Below, piece after piece: positions 37,954-50,997 of a DNA stretch of 64,000 bases; position 1 is the stretch's first letter, and every line of letters starts with the position of its first letter. Location: positions 76,651,001-76,715,000 of the forward strand of contig JALJCS010000002.1 of assembly GCA_023055355.1 (NCBI GenBank). The letters are read 5' to 3'. A model generated the notes under the pieces. The model made no database searches and was not told the DNA's origin. It saw only the letters and a program-made list of their open reading frames with translations. This stretch comes from Agelaius tricolor (Eukaryota; Chordata; Aves; Passeriformes; Icteridae). The position numbers and the translations under genes are program-made.

Positions 37954-39799
37954 ATCCTCTTGGTACCCAACTTAAAGATTTTGAGATAAAAGGGGGCTTG
38001 GTTGAAACAAGCTAGATCAAATTTATAGCTGATATTGCTCTTTAGCTATGAATTGGCAGGGTTTTATGCTTGCCATGGGATTTGCTTTCTTGTATATTAG
38101 GGTCTAGTGCTTCTTAGTGACTGCTTTTTTTGCTTTCACAAAATGTATTTTGCTTTGAAAAAAAATGAGGGCTTAATAACATATCTGAAACCACAAAAAG
38201 AAAACCTCTCACCAAACTACAAATAAACCCACAGTAAAATGTTCTTTGTGTTATAATCCTCCTTGGTTCTTTGATATGTTTACTCTCTTGTATTGTTTTT
38301 ATTTGAAAGTCAAGACCATTGCAGAGGCAAATATTTGTAAAAACATGGTTAAGTTGATTAAAAAGTGTTCCTGCTATTTCATTTGTAAAGGAATGGGCCT
38401 GCTGAAACCCCCAGCAGTATATGGTAATGTCTACATTTCATTTTGTGCTTTTAGGGCATAACCAGTGGCAGAGGGAGGTTTGTGTCGGCTCCTTTTCACA
38501 GAAAACCCCGTTACAGTCTGTGTTTTCAGACAGTGAGTCATCCCTGGCCATGTGAAACCACAACTTACTTTCTTTTTGTTAAGCACTGATCTGTTCACAT
38601 TGTGACAGATGAACCACACCTACCTCATAGCTTGTATAGCTTTCTGTCCTTTTTTTCCTTACTTCAGCAAATACCACACCTGTGCTTCTGTGTTGTACTT
38701 TCTAGTCCAACATACACGGAGTGTAATGGAACCATTATAGAAATTTAAAGTGTGAAAAGTTTTTAGGGAGTGGTAACGTCAAATTTTCCATTCCTCAGCA
38801 ATGAATGGGAAGGGCTTGAACACAAATAGTGGTGTATGAAATAAGGCACCTGTTAGCAGCTGCTGCTCTGCCTTGAGTCTGCAGCTCTGCCATGCTGATG
38901 GATTGCTGCTTTGTGTTGCTTGATGCCCAAGTAGCTGTACTTCAGGCACTATGTGTGTTTACACTGAGAAAGAAAAATATTTCAACACCTGCATTTTAGA
39001 AATATGGAGACACATTCATCTTCGTTTTGGGATGTGATTGCCTTTTGTGTTAAAAAATCAAACACCTATAGCTGTGTTTCAAGGAGAGGAATTAGAAGTA
39101 CCTTCCCAAAGCACAGCTAACTCACGTACTTATCTCGCTTTCATGATTTGCTGTCACTGTAAAGACAGGCAGTGCTTCAATCAAGTGGCACACCTGCCAG
39201 AGAATAATAACCTGTATAGTTAAAGTTTCTCTCCTAAGTTATTGTCTGTGGGTAGATTCCCAGAGTGAATATATTCAGTGGTGGGTTTACAGTGTTCTAC
39301 ATTCTACCCCAACCACTGCATGGTGGCATCCCTTACCCACTTCTGCCCACCTCTGCACATTCCTGCTTAGTCTTAGTTCCTCTCCACCACTAGCTTGACT
39401 TTTGCTTGTTACTTAGGGCACCACTCAAGCCTTTCCATTGTGTAGTTTATTTCCCCCCCCCCCATTTTTATTCTTTAGCATTCAAATTTACTTTTTTTTC
39501 CTAGGACTGTGTTTTCACTCACATATTTTTACAGCTATGCCATCTGGCTTAATGTCATTTTTCACCTGAGACATCAAGCTTAGTAGAAGAAAAATGCTTG
39601 GAGGAACATCAAAACTTCATCTTTGGCAAGTCTCTGTGCTAGAAATTTGAATTGAAGTGCTTAGATTTTAACTTTGTTCCATAGACTTCAAAGAAGAGTT
39701 CATTGAACTTGTGATTAGGAGTTCTGAGCTGGGTTTTCATGGCCATTTTAGAAGTGGGGGCCTTCAGGTGTAATTAGAAGCTTCCCCCCATGTTTGACA
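37954..39799. other. Gene-free sequence
   Basis: No gene or repeat family recognised. It contains C11 at 39453-39463. Confidence 0.55.
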
Positions 39800-40065
39800 G
39801 AGTCAATGTCAGACAGCTCCAAGAGGAGCCTGCTGCTGACCAAGGCTGAGCCCATCAGTAACGGTGGCAGCGCCCCTGGGATAATGAATGTAGGAAGGGG
39901 AAAATCGTCTGCACAACTGCAGCCAAAAGGAAGCAGTGAGACTATGGGACAGCAACAACTCTGCAGACACCAAGACCAGTGAAGAAGAAGGGGGAGGAGG
40001 TGCTCCAAGTGCTGGAGTGGACATTCCCCCAAAATCCGTGGTGAGGCAGGCTGGATGATCCACCA
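39800..40065 (+). mobile_element. ERVL-type LTR fragment, second family
   Basis: The segment follows a remembered avian LTR: aatgtcagacagctccaag, gctgaccaaggctgagccca, tcagtaacggtggcagcgcc, cctgggataatgaatgtagg, aacaactctgcagacaccaa, aggaggtgctccaagtgctgg, then ggtgaggcaggctgg. Its body differs from the other LTRs in the window. The apparent Ser/Lys-rich frame (62 codons from 39794) and the minus-strand frames arise from this LTR. Both ends are approximate, and 40066-40560 beyond it is unassigned. Confidence 0.7.
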
Positions 40066-41760
40066 CTGAGAAGTACAGTTGCAGATGTTCCTGTAAAGAA
40101 GTTTTCCATTTCCAAGCTCAGTAGAAGGAAGTCTTGGACTACACCTTTGCTTGTTGTTATTAGTTGCAACACAGTACTGTAGGGCAGCCCATCAGTAATC
40201 TTGCTTTTCAAATTCCTCATTTCAGGAATCTCACAGTTTTTGAAGCTGTAATTCCAGAACCCAAGAAGAGTGACTGAGGAACTAGATGCTACCTGAAGAC
40301 AGAGGGAGAGCTGTTTATCAGAAAAGTTTTCTAAAAAGTGGTCTCACAGCCTCACATTAGCTACATCAAAGAGGACTGCAAGAGGCCCTCATATTCCTGA
40401 AGCAGCATCAGGTCACAGAGCTGACTGCTCATTGTAATCTAGCGCATATTCATCTACAGAAGTCTGTCTTAGAGACTCTGAAGTTTGCCCACAAGTAGCT
40501 CATCTTCCCTAAGATGTGATTGACAACCTGGGCCTAAAAAATAAGTCCTTTGTTAAACTGATTTCATTGTAACATGATAGAGTTTGTGGTGTCATCATTA
40601 CTCTAATATCATGTGCTGATTATATTTGGCAATTTAAGGTCAGAAAGCTATATTCAAAAACCTGTATTTCAGGCAGAAACATTTTAATTCCTTAAGAAAA
40701 GAAAGTAAGTGAATTTTTCCCTAGATTGATTAAATCTTTTCCAAAGATTATTTTCTAGAAAGACACAATCTTCTTTTTTCCAACTTTCCACTAGCAGCTG
40801 TGCCGAATTCTTTGTATCCTTGACTTGCCTGATTTTTTTGACGAATCCACATATTTTCCACCTGGAAAAGAACATAGTTCTACTGCCAGTGACTTGGTAA
40901 ATTTGCATTACTCTCTAAATTGTGATGCACAGTTTACCTTGTTTTCATACACCTTTCAGCTGATTCTCTTCTAGGCCATCATCTTCTAGGCCATGACCAT
41001 TTTATTTGTTCCATGATTTTCTTTGGTAATAGTACTATCCACAGTGCAAATGAAAACACAAAAACCAGTACTCTTTTAATCTTGTCAAAAGATTCCTTAA
41101 ATGCACATGTTGTTGACATCCTGCAGAAAAAGCTGAGCCAATAAAGTTGTATTGAAGCACTATGAGAAACAGAAGAGAGTACACACACAAAGAAAAAAAT
41201 GTCACCACTATTATTCAAGTAACACTAAAGTTATTTACTCTTGTAGCAAAGTATTTGAAATATGTCATGGGACACCTACCAAAAGATTTCTTGGCAATGA
41301 AAAAACAAAAAAACCCAAACAATAAAACTTACATACTCATTCAAAATGTTATAAAATTAGGTCTTCTGGGTGTTCAACTGTGAAAATATATTTTATTACC
41401 TATTACTTCTCTCTAAGAATATTACTTTTATTACTTCTCTCTAAGAATATGAAATTAGTTTTGAGAAACACAAAAAGCTATATGGATGCATGTGATGTGT
41501 TAGAAAAAAATCATGGCTTGATAGTGAAGAGTATGTGCATATGTTATGTTCCTGATTCTGGAATATGTATGCATGTTATCCTGCCATTTGTTTTCTCATT
41601 CAATGGTTTTCAGTGCAATGACTTACAGAAAAAAAGAGTATCCATCACATCAGATTTTGGGTTTATTAAGTAGAACAGAATTGTTCCTGTAAAGTAGGAA
41701 CAATTTCCTTCCTTATTTTTGTCAAGATGGAATACAACTTTTTCTAGTGATAAATTCTTG
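40066..41760. other. Unassigned sequence right of the LTR
   Basis: 40066-40560 is somewhat less AT-rich and may be further retroviral or another diverged repeat, but I could not match it. From 40560 on it is ordinary AT-rich sequence. A 28-bp-period tandem duplication lies at 41402-41450, and agaagatgatggcctag-like short repeats (minus strand) lie near 40970-40995. Confidence 0.45.
41402..41450. repeat. 28-bp-period tandem duplication
   Basis: The 21-base segment beginning attacttctctctaagaa occurs at 41402-41422 and again at 41430-41450. The copies are identical, so it is a recent local duplication. Confidence 0.9.
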
Positions 41761-41766
41761 CAGATA
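41761..41766. repeat. Target-site duplication, left copy
   Basis: CAGATA, identical to 42164-42169 on the other side of the solo LTR. Confidence 0.9.
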
Positions 41767-42163
41767 TGTGACCATGGTCACAGGGGTTTTCAGGTGAAGG
41801 AAGAGACGAGAATGTTGACTCTACGATCAGAAGGCTTGATTTATTATTTTATGATATATATATATATTACATTATAACTATACTAAAAAGAAAAAGAAGG
41901 ACAGTTTTTTTCAGAAGCTAGCTAAGCTAAGAATAGAAAAGAAGAGAATGATAACAGAGGCAGCTCTCTCAGACTCTGTCCGAGATAGCTCGGCCTTGAC
42001 TGGCCATTAATTATAAACATCTAAGGTGGGCCAATCACAGGTGGACCTGTTGCATTCCACAGCAGCAGATAACCATTGTTTACATTCTGTCTCTGAGGCT
42101 TCTTAGCTTCTCAGAAGGAAAAATCCTAAACAAAGGACTTTTAGTGAAAAGATGTCTGTGACA
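41767..42163 (-). mobile_element. Complete solo LTR (passerine ERVK-type) with target-site duplication
   Basis: The element is 397 bp. On the minus strand it begins TGTCACAGACATC and ends CCATGGTCACA, giving canonical TG...CA ends. It is flanked by a perfect 6-bp direct repeat, CAGATA, at 41761-41766 and 42164-42169. The interior matches a very common passerine LTR as I remember it (minus strand): gtaaacaatggttatctgct, ctgtggaatgcaacaggt, ttaatggcc, and an AATAAA poly(A) signal at 41840-41845 within ataatataaatca-like sequence. A 6-bp duplication fits class II (ERVK-like) integration. No internal retroviral sequence remains, so it is a solo LTR formed by LTR-LTR recombination. Confidence 0.92.
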
Positions 42164-42169
42164 CAGATA
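42164..42169. repeat. Target-site duplication, right copy
   Basis: CAGATA, identical to 41761-41766. Confidence 0.9.
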
Positions 42170-43315
42170 TATTAGGAATCGAGTACATTATGTAAAGTTT
42201 AATATATGGCTTTTAAGTGCAGTTTTAGCTGTTATTTTTTTGTTTATTTGTTGCTTGTTTTTGTTTCTTCATTGACAGATTATCCTGTCTCCGAAGAAGA
42301 TCTGGATCTTCTGGTATTGTCACATGCAGAGAATCAATGAACCAAATTTTTTTGTGTCACTTTACCAAAAGAGATTTTAATTAATTTATGTACAAACATT
42401 GTTTTCATATACCTTAAGGATTGCATGAAAAACAACAAGACTGAAAAAAAAACAGGACATATGAACTATGTAAAATGAAAAAAATGAAAAAGTAATGAGA
42501 TTGTGAGAAACAGACAGGTGGAGGAAGATCCTGGAAGTCTTTGCACAAAAAGAGGCATCTGTGTCCAAACTAGCTGGCAAAAAAAAAAAAGAGAGAAGCT
42601 GGAGGTGAGTCATCCAGACTTCTCTACAATCTTGGATTCTGCACATATGTAGGCATGAGTGTGTGTTTGTGACACATGCAAAATGATCTACCTCACACCG
42701 CGGGTCCAGCTATGACAGCAGTCACTGGATACGCTCCAAGACTGAACATCAGGGAAGAAATGTTATTATATCTGTTCTGTATGTCAGGCTCATAGTGACA
42801 TGCTGAAATGTGTTAAACTTAATGTGAAAGCTATAAATGGCAAGTCCATCAAAACCAAAATGAGTTATAAATCTTTCAGTCAAATAGAAGTGTTTCATTT
42901 TTTATTTCTTGTGGAATCTGGGAAAAGAGTCTGCTAGTTTGATGGAGGGATTCAATGAGACAAATGTAGTTATTAAAAATTGTATGCTTTTCATTTGAAT
43001 CATGCTTCACAAACAGGTGTACTTTATTAGTGATCTTGTATTAGAAAAATAGACCCTTAATTAGGATCTTAAGACATTATTTATTTTCACTGCATTTCAG
43101 CCAAAGCATTAAGATTTGTGTCTTTTTATGTTTTATAGCTCCTAGTTAAAAATACATATGCCACTCCCTCTAACCATAAGTGAGAAAAAGAAGCAGTCTA
43201 AAAAGTGAATTATGACTACAAATCTTCAAATAACTGACATTTAACACTACCAAAAGAGTAAGGAGGGCAAATTTCAGCTCATAGGTCCACAAACTAAATT
43301 GAGAAATTCTGTCAG
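42170..43315. other. Gene-free sequence
   Basis: AT-rich unique sequence with no recognised gene or repeat; A12 at about 42580. Confidence 0.55.
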
Positions 43316-43586
43316 AGCCTGGTGTGCACAGGAGAGCCAAGGGGAGGAGATACAGAGGCAACACTCACCTGTGCAGAAGGCTTCACTTCAATCACCTTGC
43401 AGGTAAGATCAAATACAGTGAGTCCCTGGTACAGCCTCCACCCCCAGGATGAGAGATCCAGTTCTTACATCTGTTCTGCACTTTCAGGTGAAAGAACTGC
43501 AGGAATTAATAGGTAGTGGGAGTCTAGCCCTGGTGGACGGCTTGTACTTGGTTTGTCAAGCTTGTGTGCTGAGTGATCATGAGTGA
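43316..43586 (+). CDS. Candidate two-exon coding segment, 3' end of an unidentified frame
   Basis: Segment A (43316-43402, 29 codons) follows attctgtcag and ends at CTTGCAG/gtaagatc, a near-consensus donor. Its peptide starts SLVCTGEPRGGDTE. An 85-nt putative intron ends in the excellent acceptor tctgttctgcactttcag (43487). Segment B (43488-43586) continues in the same phase with VKELQELIGSGSLALVDG and stops at TGA 43584-43586. Phase continuity across a bird-sized minimal intron and higher GC than the flanks are suggestive. Against it: the acceptor before A is weak, no upstream exon was found, the minus strand also shows a good donor here (cacag/gtgagtg), and I recognise no protein family. 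Confidence 0.25.
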
Positions 43587-44889
43587 AGAGCCAGTCTGAA
43601 ACTTTTAGAATGTGATTCTGACCATTTCAGGAGGAGTTTTTCTTGGAGGCATGAAAGTTTTGTTTTCATTCCATGCTGGTCCTAAATTCCCATTCACCTC
43701 TCTGGAAAAGTACATATAAACTGTGTTGCATAAACTGAAATATACCTGACTGAAAATGATTATTCACAACAAATGGATGGCCATTAGAGTAATTTGGTCC
43801 AAGGAACACTTTTAAGGCTCAATAACTTTATATCTGCCATGCTTACTCTCCTGAAATATGAAAGAACTAATTTGCATTAAAATGCTACCCGTAAAATGTA
43901 ACCTTAACTTTTGGGTTGTTTAGGGAAGTTATTAAACAGTGATAAAATGATACCTATGCTTATGCTGGCCTTTTATTCCTGGTGCTTGATCCTGTGTACA
44001 GATCATTTCAACTTCATCTTATGCTCCTTGATTAAAAAAAGTGGTCTACTACTACACTAATGGACATCATTTATTTCACCTGTGGGAAGATACAAGATAT
44101 TAAAATTTTTTTATCTGGAATAAGCCCTGGTTTCATTGCTACAGTCCCATAATTACATGTTAGAAATAGAAAAGATACGTTTGAAAGGAACGGCAACTGA
44201 CACCAATTCCAAAGAAAAAAGAATAAAAATCCCATAATTTGTTAGGCAATGAGGAATTAAGTCTTAAAACATTTACTGTTTTTTTCCTACATTTTCCCAG
44301 GGAATTTTTTTATCTAAAGAAAGTGTATGGCCATCCTTGGAAATAGTTGGTTTCCATTTTTATTCTACGTATTCCTTTTGTAACTAATTAAAGTCTGGAA
44401 AAGATGTTATCTTCCTTTTACAGGTGAAAAATTAGGGTGCCAGGAAAGCAACTGATCATCTCAAGTAACACAATCTGTTTCAAAATGGTGCTTAATTCTT
44501 CTCCACCAGATCTAAAGTCTACATACTGAATTAACCATAAAATAACTCATTTATTTAAGCTAACTAAACTCATTTGTTAGGATGAATAATTTATCATTCT
44601 CTTGCTAAGTGGTGCCATTACATTAAAAAATAAAAGCTAACAGTTCTGGCATAAGATGCCGTGCTGAATAATTATGATTAATTTTATATTTGTACTGCTT
44701 TATCACTAGCATTTATGTGTATATTTATTATGTAGCATTTTTTAACACATCCCAGAATCTTTGGTATGAAGAGATTTTAGAAGGTTACACAGTGTATCTC
44801 CTAGATCCAAAGCAGTGTAAATTGCACTTGTTTTATCTCTAGATAAACACTTTTATCAGACTTCCAGGGTTGCAGATTTCACATTTCCA
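43587..44889. other. Gene-free sequence
   Basis: AT-rich; no gene or repeat recognised. Confidence 0.55.
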
Positions 44890-45210
44890 GTAACCTATCC
44901 TGTTGCTTTTCTACTTTTATGTTGCAAACATTTTCCTGGTATCTAACCTCAACTTTCCTCACTGTGTTTAAGATTCTTTTGTTTACTGCAGGCATTAAAA
45001 AAATTTAATTCTGTCTCTTACTTCAAGAATTCTTAGTGACTTGTCTACCAGTAACTGCCATGCTCTCCTTCCAGATTCCTTTTCTTTAGGCTGAGGAACC
45101 CAAATTCTTTCAATCCTTGACACCTAACCATTCCTGTTGATCTGCCTTGGACTTCCTGCTTTTGTCCCACATCCTTCTTAAATATAGTCCAGGAGAGACC
45201 TCAGAGGACA
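44890..45210 (-). mobile_element. Old, degenerate CR1 fragment
   Basis: Plus-strand text such as tcctggtatctaacctcaac and ctttaggctgaggaaccca followed by aattctttcaatcc mirrors the reverse complement of CR1 segments ('...ttggatattaggaag...' and '...ttcagcctggagaag...'). They appear in the right order and roughly the right spacing. It is strongly diverged and has lost its terminal repeat; the ends are approximate. Confidence 0.55.
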
Positions 45211-48200
45211 TAGGTAAAGAGGGAGGACTTCATTCACTGACCAAAATTAAGTGTTCACCACAGGAAGCTATCTCTGTTCTGAATAGCTATAAAAGTTAGC
45301 CATCCAAGTTAGCTATCCTATTCCCTGTCCAATAGTTTTGTCACTTTGAAAGCTGTTCTGTAAATACTAGTGCATGACAGAAAAATCTGGGGGAAATGGG
45401 GTTTTGTGATGAGAAAAACTGTCTTGTGTATAATTCACTTACAAGGCTGAGTGGGTCCTGCTCACATTTTTTATTGGCATTTAAGGCAGTGTTTGCACAA
45501 AAACATCTTTGTTTCCAGGGCCTCAAGCAATTTGAAATTAGCCTCTGTGACTGCTAGCTCTGGAAACTAACCAAGAAAATGGTTATTTTTAAAAATCTAA
45601 TAATGAAATGGAACCTAGAGTGCCAGTAATATTTTATAAATGATACTATGTCCTGCAGCATTATTTATCTTCATGGCTTCTATACATTGCTCCCAAGTTA
45701 TCCCTCTCAGTGTTGCTAAGATAAATGCCTCAGCACAATAGTTTATTAGATATTCTCTCTAGGTGTACATTATATAAAATAGAGATGCATTACCCAGGCA
45801 TTGCTGGTGGAAGACAACCTGTGTGTAGTTGCCCATTTTTTAAGAAAATGGCAAGAAGAAGTGGCACAGGATGTTTGGTACCAAATCTACAGGGCCAGGG
45901 CTGATGGCCTGAAACATCTCCTGTAACCTGACAATGGCCAAATGACCCAAGGTGGGGCCCTGAGCTTCACTGGTTCCTTGAGATTTTCTTTGTTTCTGGT
46001 GTTGTGTCCTACTCTTCAGAATAGATGTTTTCCATATTAGATTCCTGATTAGAATTTTTTTCATTTTTAATGGAGAACAATGTCAAAGAAAACACCATGT
46101 ATGTAGCAAGAGCTCTTTGATCCTCTATCACAAGCCCAAAGTGTTGGGAAAGGAGGTAATGAATGACAGGTCAGGTAGCTGCAGAGACCAGCTGGCCCTA
46201 GAAGTCAGAGTAGCCAAGTCCTTCAGTGATCTGTAGACCACACTGAGACAAAAGGTGGACCCAAGATTTGGAGAATGGTGAGCAGAAAGTGCAGCAACCA
46301 ACTGTCTTTGGGGCAGGAGAGCTAAAGGTTTGTCAAGGTATAAGCATATATATGCATATCAAATGTTACTAACAAAGGTGAACAATGCTTTTAAATTCAT
46401 AAGAGACCCCCCAGATCTCCATTCTTGTTTTAGAAAGTGGCTATTGTTTCAATGGACATTTTGTAGAATCTCTGATGAACCTATATGCACATGGGAGCTT
46501 AAGTGCTTGAAATAAAGACTTAATTGCCACTTAGTTGGTTCATTTTCAGACAGCTGATTCTACAGTTTGTAAATTAAGAAAAAAAGCAAGAGCTTAATCT
46601 TCAAGAATTTCTGCATATTTTAATTATTTGAGAAAAAAATGCTGAAGTTGAAAACAGACTTTAGTGTGGAGGGTGAAACGACATGAACTGAGACAGGATT
46701 TCTAATTATGTAGAATTCTTGTTAATGATATTTTTTGAAGGAAAAGGTACCTCAGTACTTCCATGGTAAATTCAATATAGCTCTGAGGATTTTATCTTCT
46801 ATTAGCTAAAATAGTAAGTTAGAATGTCTATTAACACACATCTGATAAAAGAAAATTTCTTTAGGGAAAAAAGAAGTGGTTTGGATCTAATATTCTTAGT
46901 CATGTTCAGATCACTCTGGTTTGTGTAGCCAGGATGCTGCTTTTTATGGCCAAGAGATATTTGCATCCAAGATTATTACAACCAAACCTGGTTCATGCAA
47001 ACCTTCTTACCAGCAGTACTTCTTTTAACATGGACAGTTATTCTTGTCCTCATTTGGAATCTGCATGAAGTTTGCCTTTTGGATTAGTACATTCAGTTCA
47101 ACATAACTTTCCACAAAACAGTAACACACCTATATTTAACATGATATTTAGCCATACAGCAACCTGTCTTTCTTACAATTACAGCACTATAACATCTGTT
47201 AACAACTAAGCAGAAAATCTGGAAAAGAAAGCTCACATCAATTGTAGTCAGCAAAATGATGAAAATCAAGAAGACTATTTAAAAATTGCAAAATTTTGTT
47301 GTCAAAAATCTGCATATTTTATTTGAATACTGGGAATGGGAGCGCAAAGAAGTTGGCATTTCTGTGAAAAATGCCTTCCCTCCAAGGGATTAAGAATATT
47401 TTTTTAAATATGTTGTTGAGTTGTTATTGTTATTGTTGTTGTTTGAGACACTGTTTTGTTTTTTCCCCGGGATCTCAAAATACCTCACATAAACTAGCTG
47501 AGTGCTTTCACAACTGAGTGCTTACAAAGTGCAACATTCTTTTTCTTCCCAAATATGATTAAATAAATTTATTTGCATCCGAGATGATTAATAGGTGAAT
47601 CTTACACCAAAGGAAAATGAAAGTAGAGTCCTGAAGCATGTCATATGTCAGATGAAAATGTTTCCAAGCATTAATGTTTGATGTTCTTTCTCTCTCTCTG
47701 GTTAGTACACAAAACCACTATGGCTTTTGAGGAAGAATCATTCCAAAGAAAGTAATCATTTCAGTAAAGGTGATAGGTTAAAACAAACCTCTCCATCACA
47801 GAAATCTATTTGCCTTTCCTGATATCTTATTTGAAACTTTTGCCAGCACATTCCAGATTAAGAAAAGAGGATTTTTTGCTGGGTCAAAGCCCCAGAGATT
47901 ATTGTGCCAGAAAAGATATCACTATTTTGCTCTCTTTCATTTCCTATTCCTTGCTATTTTTGATGAAACCTTTTAAATTAGTAAATATCTCACTTTAGGG
48001 AACAAGCTATATGACCTGAAATGTATTAGTCTTTTCCAAAGTGAAAATGCTGAAGTATAGAAGGAGACATTTTATTTCAGTGCACTATCTCAGCTCTTAT
48101 CAAAAGGTAAAACCTGCATGAAAGGTTGATATTTACAATTTATTGCCCATTTTACCAGTGATCCCTTTGATGCTGTACTATAGGTCTCCAGCAGCAGGAC

Positions 48201-50997
48201 TGAACAGCCTGAAGAGTCAAACAGCTCTAATGGAGTGATTGCAGAACACATCAGGATCAAAACAGTTCATATGAAGTGGGAGAGAAGAAGCAATTTATCC
48301 TTCTTCCGTTCAACTTCTTTACAGTACTTGAAACACTTTCTGTTTTGAGCATCTTACTGAGCTCTTCAGCTTAGCTGCTGCCAAGGGTCCAGGTAAAGAA
48401 GCTAGACATCCCCCAGACACATATGTCCATTGCAGGCAATGCGTGATTAGATCTTGTATAATTGGAAATTTTTCCAATTTATTGTCTCTGCATGAATCCA
48501 ACGGGTACACAGGCCTCTTTCAAAGCAAAGCAAAGCTGTGTGGTGGGAACAATGTCAATGAAGATGTTAACTGCCTTTTTAAAATGTAGTTGCTGGCATT
48601 TTTGAATTTACTCAATGAATTCACCGTTAAAAGGGAAGAGAAGGGAAGAAATCTTCCTGATCACAGATTCTTAGCAAGGATTGACTCCTAAGGAGAATTT
48701 TATACTTTCTGAAACATTTTAAGTACCGTGGATCTGACACGTTTGTCATCCTAACATGATGGTGATTTCCTCCTTAAAAAATGGGAAAAACATATTGATT
48801 CTGTCCAAATTAGATCTGCTTAATAATCTTTGCAGTTTTACTGCCATGTATACCCCTGATAATCCAACTTGGGAGCAGCTGCAATGAACTGTTGCAATAA
48901 AATTGACTAAATGTTTTCCTTCAGCACCAATTAAAAACACACAATAAAAGCAACCAAAATAAAAAATATTCTTCAAGCATAGAACATCTCTCATTTTAGA
49001 AGATTTTTTTTGCAAGTTTTACTTGCTTATCTTGAGTACAGATTTTTTAATTACAACCTTACTGACCCAAAGATCAGTATAGGAAATAATCTGCCTCAGA
49101 AGAGCGAATACTTGCATCTTGCTAACAACTGGGTTTTAAAGTATCTTATTATAAAGCAGGTTCATAACTGGCTTATGTAAAGAAAATCTGTTTCTGGTCT
49201 TCTTCCTTAGCAGAGATGTTAATATAGACATATTGTCAGGATAGATGACTTCCCTTGATGTTCAGGGCAATGAGAAGATTGGCAAATATGAAAATATATC
49301 AACTTAGATAATAGCTCTATTTTTACCATTATTTAAGTTATGCTTCCAGAAAACAGTTCTCAGTTTAACCTAGATAGGTAAAACTGAAAAAAGTGTAAAA
49401 ATTAAATTTGTTTTAAGCTCTTTTCTATTATTTCCCTTTAAACTATTTTATAGTTTGTCTATTTGTTTGTACCTTGTCTATTTTTTTCCTATTTTTCTTA
49501 ATAGTAAACATAGTGGAATATACAGAATTTATTGAAAATCCTGTAATATCACCTTAAACTTGTACAGTCACCCCTTGTAGATATGATTAAATACCAGAAT
49601 CAAAAGTGTCAAACACTTAATAGTACATTTGCATGCTCTCTGTTTCTACAAGTGTATATTATATATATGATAAATGAGCACTAGCATTTTGTGCAGAGTG
49701 GAGGCTGCACGGAGGCTGGGAGCCCTGGGTGCAGATCAGTCCCTTTTGTGCTTACCTATGTCATGTGTGTGGAAACATAATTACTGGGAAAAGGCAGTCC
49801 AGGGAGTGGCAATGTAATGAGCAGAGGAGTGCACATTATGAATTGTTCTGCTGTATACAGTTCTTTACTAAAAAAAAAAAAAAGCAAAACAAAAAAGTAG
49901 ATGTTCAGAATAGACATTGCTCATGAATCTTTGTAGTTTTGATGTGTTCAAAACCAACAAAACAAAAAAGAATGATGCTATGCCTTTTTAAAAATGGGAT
50001 TTACTTGGCAGGGAGAAAGATGGAAGGAACAAAAAGGAGACCAGAGATTGTTTGCTGGTTACTTGAAGCAATCAAATATGAGAGTAAATCAATTGTTTTG
50101 TGTAATCTGGAAATGACCCAGAAATATTTTCTTCTGGAAGGACAAGAATTAATTAAATCATTACATCAAAATCGAGAGCATTTATCTGAGATTATCAGTG
50201 TTTTGAAGAATTGTCACATGAAAATGCAATTTTACCATGGCAGCCTGTGCCTGAGGTTAGGGGTTATAAATGAATGATTTGTTTAAGTCAACATAATGTT
50301 ATATGAATGCCTTCATTTAAATATAATTATGGACAATCTGAAGAATATTTTTTATTGATGCAATATAGTACAAGAATAAAATATTTTCAAAAATCCAAAC
50401 TTTACTCGAACTTTTAATCAGAGATTTTGAAAGATCGTGAGATTTTTTTGTCCTTTTGTCTCCTTGTCCTGGAAGGATAAGAATGTCCATTCATTCTGTA
50501 GATCAAACTGGTTTATGAAACAGTTTAACAGCAGCAATGAGGTCCAAACATCTCCTAATCAGTGGAAAGATAACCTTAGTTTAGCATTTGGTGTTGAGTG
50601 CACTCTGGATTATGGGAACACAAAAATGGCAAAAGCTGTGTGGAATATAGTGATACTGTGTTATAACTGACATTTCAAAGGACTGGTGTTTGGTAGATTG
50701 GTGCCACAATTTTTTTCTAGGATTAAAGCAAAACCTGTTTTTCTGCAATTTCAAAAATCTTGGAGTCCAGGAGAAAATACAATGCAGGTGAGAAATAGGG
50801 ATGCAGATAAGAAAATGCATACAATGCATTGTTCCAAGGCCCCATTGTTCCAGGGACCAGCTGTGCCTGGTCTTATTTACTGGAGCCTCTCTGGGGACTG
50901 GTGATGGCAAATGCCAACCACCAGCCTCTGAGGCTGAGCTTGCCTTCTCTTGCCCACTTGGTGCCACACACTGGTGGGAAGGGAAGGGCATGCTTTC
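45211..50997. other. Gene-free sequence
   Basis: Nearly 6 kb without a recognisable gene or repeat. The 112-codon plus-strand frame at 49939-50277 lies in AT-rich DNA and has no flanking splice sites or family resemblance. A TTG/TTA-rich patch lies near 47415-47450 and an AT-rich (TA)n patch near 49655. Confidence 0.5.

Noticed and set aside
39794..39982. Ser/Lys-rich frame first suspected to be a processed pseudogene
   Set aside because: The sequence order matches a known avian ERVL-type LTR; no poly(A) tail or recognisable parent gene.
49939..50277. 112-codon plus-strand frame, somewhat protein-like
   Set aside because: AT-rich region, no promoter or splice context, no family recognised; insufficient for a gene call.
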